DNA of 64,000 nucleotides, from the NCBI RefSeq assembly GCF_047272945.1, contig NZ_JBKOPS010000013.1, positions 1 through 64,000 on the forward strand. The letters are read 5' to 3'. The notes under the pieces were generated by a model. The model ran no database searches. It saw nothing but the letters and a program-made list of their open reading frames with translations, and was not told the origin of the DNA. A program made the position numbers and the translations under genes. Shown piece after piece: positions 62,018 through 64,000 of this stretch. Each line of letters begins with the position of its first letter. Positions within the stretch are counted from its first letter, which is position 1. The stretch comes from Rubrolithibacter danxiaensis. GTDB taxonomy: Bacteria > Bacteroidota > Bacteroidia > Sphingobacteriales > Sphingobacteriaceae.

Positions 62018-62804
62018 AGCTAAAAGCAACCTGGGGTGAAAATCCAAGAACAGGATGAGAAGAGGAAGCAAAATCAAAATGGAACTTTTCGTATTCAAAT
62101 CCAACTCCTGCATATTCACGTACAGGATTTGCCGAAAATCCACCGCGTAATGCAATCCAGCTTACAGGTATATATTCCAATCCGATTTTAAAATCTGAAG
62201 TTGTTTTCAAGGTCTTAGCCAGCGCCGAACTCAGCAGAATTTTATCAGTAAATTGATAAGAAGCGCCAAACTCAATTGTAACAGGTATTACAGCGTCAAC
62301 CTCTGTAGTAAATCCACTATTGTTGGGATTAGAAATATGCGTTCCGATACATAGCTTCTCATAAGGTTTATATTGTAAGCCTCCTTCCACAGAAAAGCTT
62401 TTTGCCGAACCATATTGCTGGATTTTTACCTGATGATAATTAAAATCGAGTGCCGCAAAAATTGTCTTTCCGAATTTCCGGGCGTACGTAAAACCCATTC
62501 GCTGTTCATTGTACACAGAAAAACCATAATTTTGAAAGCTAAGTCCGAAAACATTCGTATTGAATGGAACGGCAATCACTGCAGATTGCGTACTGAGATC
62601 TTCGTTCAGGTATTTGCGTTCGTAAGCGCCCGCAATAACAGCATACGACAAGGCTGCCAATCCCGCCTGGTTAGATTGCAAACTCCATACATCCTGCAAA
62701 GAAACTCCCGTATTACCGAGAGCAGTAAATCGCGGACCGGAATTAATCTGCGCCTGAAGTAATACCGGCAGAAATAGTAGTATCGAGAGCCAGAGACGTT
62801 TCAA
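62007..62804 (-). CDS. PorV/PorQ-like outer-membrane barrel protein
   Basis: A 265-residue protein with signal peptide (MKRLWLSILLFLPVLLQAQ) and a FadL-like beta-barrel. The start of the mature chain, RFTALGNTGVSLQDVWSLQS and NQAGLA, is the PorV/PorQ-type signature of Bacteroidota type IX secretion accessory proteins, although many relatives are of unknown role. First gene of the operon with the HHH protein and ComEC. Divergent from the GH43 gene, with a 169-base gap. Confidence 0.8.
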   Translation of the reverse strand: MKRLWLSILLFLPVLLQAQINSGPRFTALGNTGVSLQDVWSLQSNQAGLAALSYAVIAGAYERKYLNEDLSTQSAVIAVPFNTNVFGLSFQNYGFSVYNEQRMGFTYARKFGKTIFAALDFNYHQVKIQQYGSAKSFSVEGGLQYKPYEKLCIGTHISNPNNSGFTTEVDAVIPVTIEFGASYQFTDKILLSSALAKTLKTTSDFKIGLEYIPVSWIALRGGFSANPVREYAGVGFEYEKFHFDFASSSHPVLGFSPQVAFSYEF

Positions 62805-62973
62805 CTTATTGAAGATAAGAATTTTACACTATCAATAAGAAAAAAATTTACTTTTGATTAAAAAGCCTATCGCAATTGATACTATAAAAACTGCCTGATC
62901 TGTTTGTAGATAAGAAGTAATTAACGATTTTAGTAATTTAATTAAATCAGATCGAACTATTAACCTACTTGAA

Positions 62974-63978
62974 ATGAAATCCTCTTTTTTAAATAAGGCT
63001 CTGATCCTTGCGTTTTTTACCACGGTTGGCTCATCTCATTTATACGCACAATCAAACGCTGTAAAGAAAAGCTACTCAGGAAATCCGGTTTTTGATGGCT
63101 GGTATGCCGACCCTGAAGGGGCGGTTTTTGAGAATCGCTACTGGATTTATCCAACTTATTCGGCGCCTTATGAAAAACAGGTTTTTATGGATGCTTTTTC
63201 ATCTCCGGATCTGGTAAACTGGACTAAACATGCACACATCGTTGACACTGCCTCCATCAAATGGGCTAAGAAAGCAATGTGGGCACCAGCAATTGTAAAA
63301 AAAGATTCCTCTTACTTCCTGTTCTTTTCAGCGAATGACATTCAAAATGAACAACAAACCGGCGGGATCGGAGTTGCAATAGCGAATCGCCCCCAAGGCC
63401 CTTTTAAAGATTACCTGCAAAAGCCTTTGCTCGATAAAATTGTTAATGGTGCTCAACCAATTGATCAGTTTGTATTTAAGGATAAGGACAATCAGTATTA
63501 TATGATTTACGGCGGCTGGGGACACTGCAATATCACCAAATTAAAAGACGATTTCACTGGTTTTGCTCCATTAGAAGACGGCAGTACTTTTAAAGAGATT
63601 ACGCCTAAGGATTATGTGGAAGGTCCTTTCATGTTTATCAGGAATGGCAAATATTATTTCATGTGGTCAGAAGGTGGTTGGGGCGGACCTAATTATCGTG
63701 TTGCTTATGCTATTTCTGATTCTCCTTTTGGTCCCTTTAACCGTATTGGTACTATTTTACAGCAAGACCCTACGGTGGCCACAGGAGCGGGGCACCATTC
63801 TGTTATTCACAACGAAAAGAAAGATGAATGGTATATCGTTTATCACAGGAGGCCCTTAGGTAAAAAGGATGCCAATGAGCGTGAAACCTGTATAGACAGA
63901 ATGTATTTCGATCAAAACGGCCTGATCAAACCTGTAAAAATAACAATGCAGGGAGTAAAGAAAAGCCGCTTGAAGTAA
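62974..63978 (+). CDS. Glycoside hydrolase family 43 enzyme
   Basis: A 334-residue protein with signal peptide (MKSSFLNKALILAFFTTVGS, cleavage after YAQ near residue 26). Five-bladed propeller pattern: GWYADPEGAVFENRYWIYPT (catalytic base Asp), KAMWAPAIVKKDSSYFLFFS and YVEGPFMFIRNGKYYFMWS (catalytic acid Glu in VEGPF), then GHHSVIHNEKKDEWYIVYHR. It cleaves arabinose or xylose residues from plant polysaccharides. Ends at 63978, complete within the window. Confidence 0.9.
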   Translation: MKSSFLNKALILAFFTTVGSSHLYAQSNAVKKSYSGNPVFDGWYADPEGAVFENRYWIYPTYSAPYEKQVFMDAFSSPDLVNWTKHAHIVDTASIKWAKKAMWAPAIVKKDSSYFLFFSANDIQNEQQTGGIGVAIANRPQGPFKDYLQKPLLDKIVNGAQPIDQFVFKDKDNQYYMIYGGWGHCNITKLKDDFTGFAPLEDGSTFKEITPKDYVEGPFMFIRNGKYYFMWSEGGWGGPNYRVAYAISDSPFGPFNRIGTILQQDPTVATGAGHHSVIHNEKKDEWYIVYHRRPLGKKDANERETCIDRMYFDQNGLIKPVKITMQGVKKSRLK

Positions 63979-64000
63979 TTTAAACAACATTTTATAAAAA

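Noticed and set aside
59978..62155. Start of the HHH gene at 62155
   Set aside because: It would put 46 extra residues inside the preceding barrel gene; the ATG at 62017 gives a proper signal peptide.
1..64000. tRNA, rRNA or tmRNA genes
   Set aside because: No cloverleaf with the GTTCGAATC-type T-loop or conserved rRNA segment was found by eye on either strand.

Overview
This window is a stretch of chromosome from a member of the Bacteroidota. Base composition looks like roughly 38-40% G+C (judged by eye). Several genes are preceded by the phylum-typical -7 motif TAnnTTTG a few bases before the start codon, and Shine-Dalgarno sequences are mostly weak (the Hsp20 gene is an exception). There is a protein with a type B C-terminal sorting domain of the type IX secretion system (T9SS), a PorE-like TPR/beta-propeller/OmpA protein and a PorV/PorQ-like barrel. 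I cannot fix the class; Sphingobacteriia, Chitinophagia and Cytophagia all fit. No rRNA, tRNA, insertion sequence, prophage or CRISPR array was seen. Coding density is high and no gene is visibly broken.

Layout. 1-4.2 kb: OmpA-type porin, QueG (queuosine synthesis) and a soluble two-domain ABC ATPase. 4.2-10.5 kb: six minus-strand genes for heptose activation (HldE, GmhB) with three glycosyltransferases and an SDR, a surface-glycan cluster. 10.6-14.2 kb: short Ppx, Ppk1 and a lysine-rich histone-H1-like protein. 14.4-18.1 kb: YajQ, a GNAT acetyltransferase, a solitary Mrr-type restriction enzyme, a large conserved protein of unknown role and Hsp20. 18.3-23.2 kb: FolB-GlcD-MgtC operon, glutaryl-CoA dehydrogenase-like enzyme and a Gfo/Idh oxidoreductase. 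23.5-33.9 kb: membrane histidine kinase, cystathionine gamma-synthase/lyase, EgtB-EgtD pair, DnaQ-like exonuclease, CrtA-like oxygenase, DUF6580-like membrane protein, ProB-ProA.

34.1-41.5 kb is a five-gene signalling operon: response-regulator/kinase, a 1347-residue hybrid kinase with three receivers, a single-domain receiver, CheR and a receiverless CheB. No CheA, CheW or chemoreceptor gene accompanies it. 41.4-50.1 kb holds an S41 lipoprotein protease, the T9SS cargo protein, an MFS transporter, an old-yellow-enzyme, a PAP2-type membrane phosphatase, a Rieske protein overlapping an NTF2-like protein, and QueE. 50.2-55.2 kb holds the PorE-like protein and AlaS, converging on an array of nineteen 21-bp repeats. 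55.3-64 kb: MerR regulator, lipid kinase, phosphoesterase, then a minus-strand operon with overlapping genes (PorV/PorQ-like barrel, HHH-domain barrel-like protein, ComEC), and a GH43 glycosidase.

Most unusual items: the helically phased 21-bp array at 52192-52590; the ComEC operon, which pairs an inner-membrane DNA channel with two predicted outer-membrane proteins, one carrying a ComEA-like HHH domain; the lysine-rich protein beside the polyphosphate genes; and the CheB/CheR hybrid-kinase operon. All functional calls come from motif recognition by eye; no database search was run.
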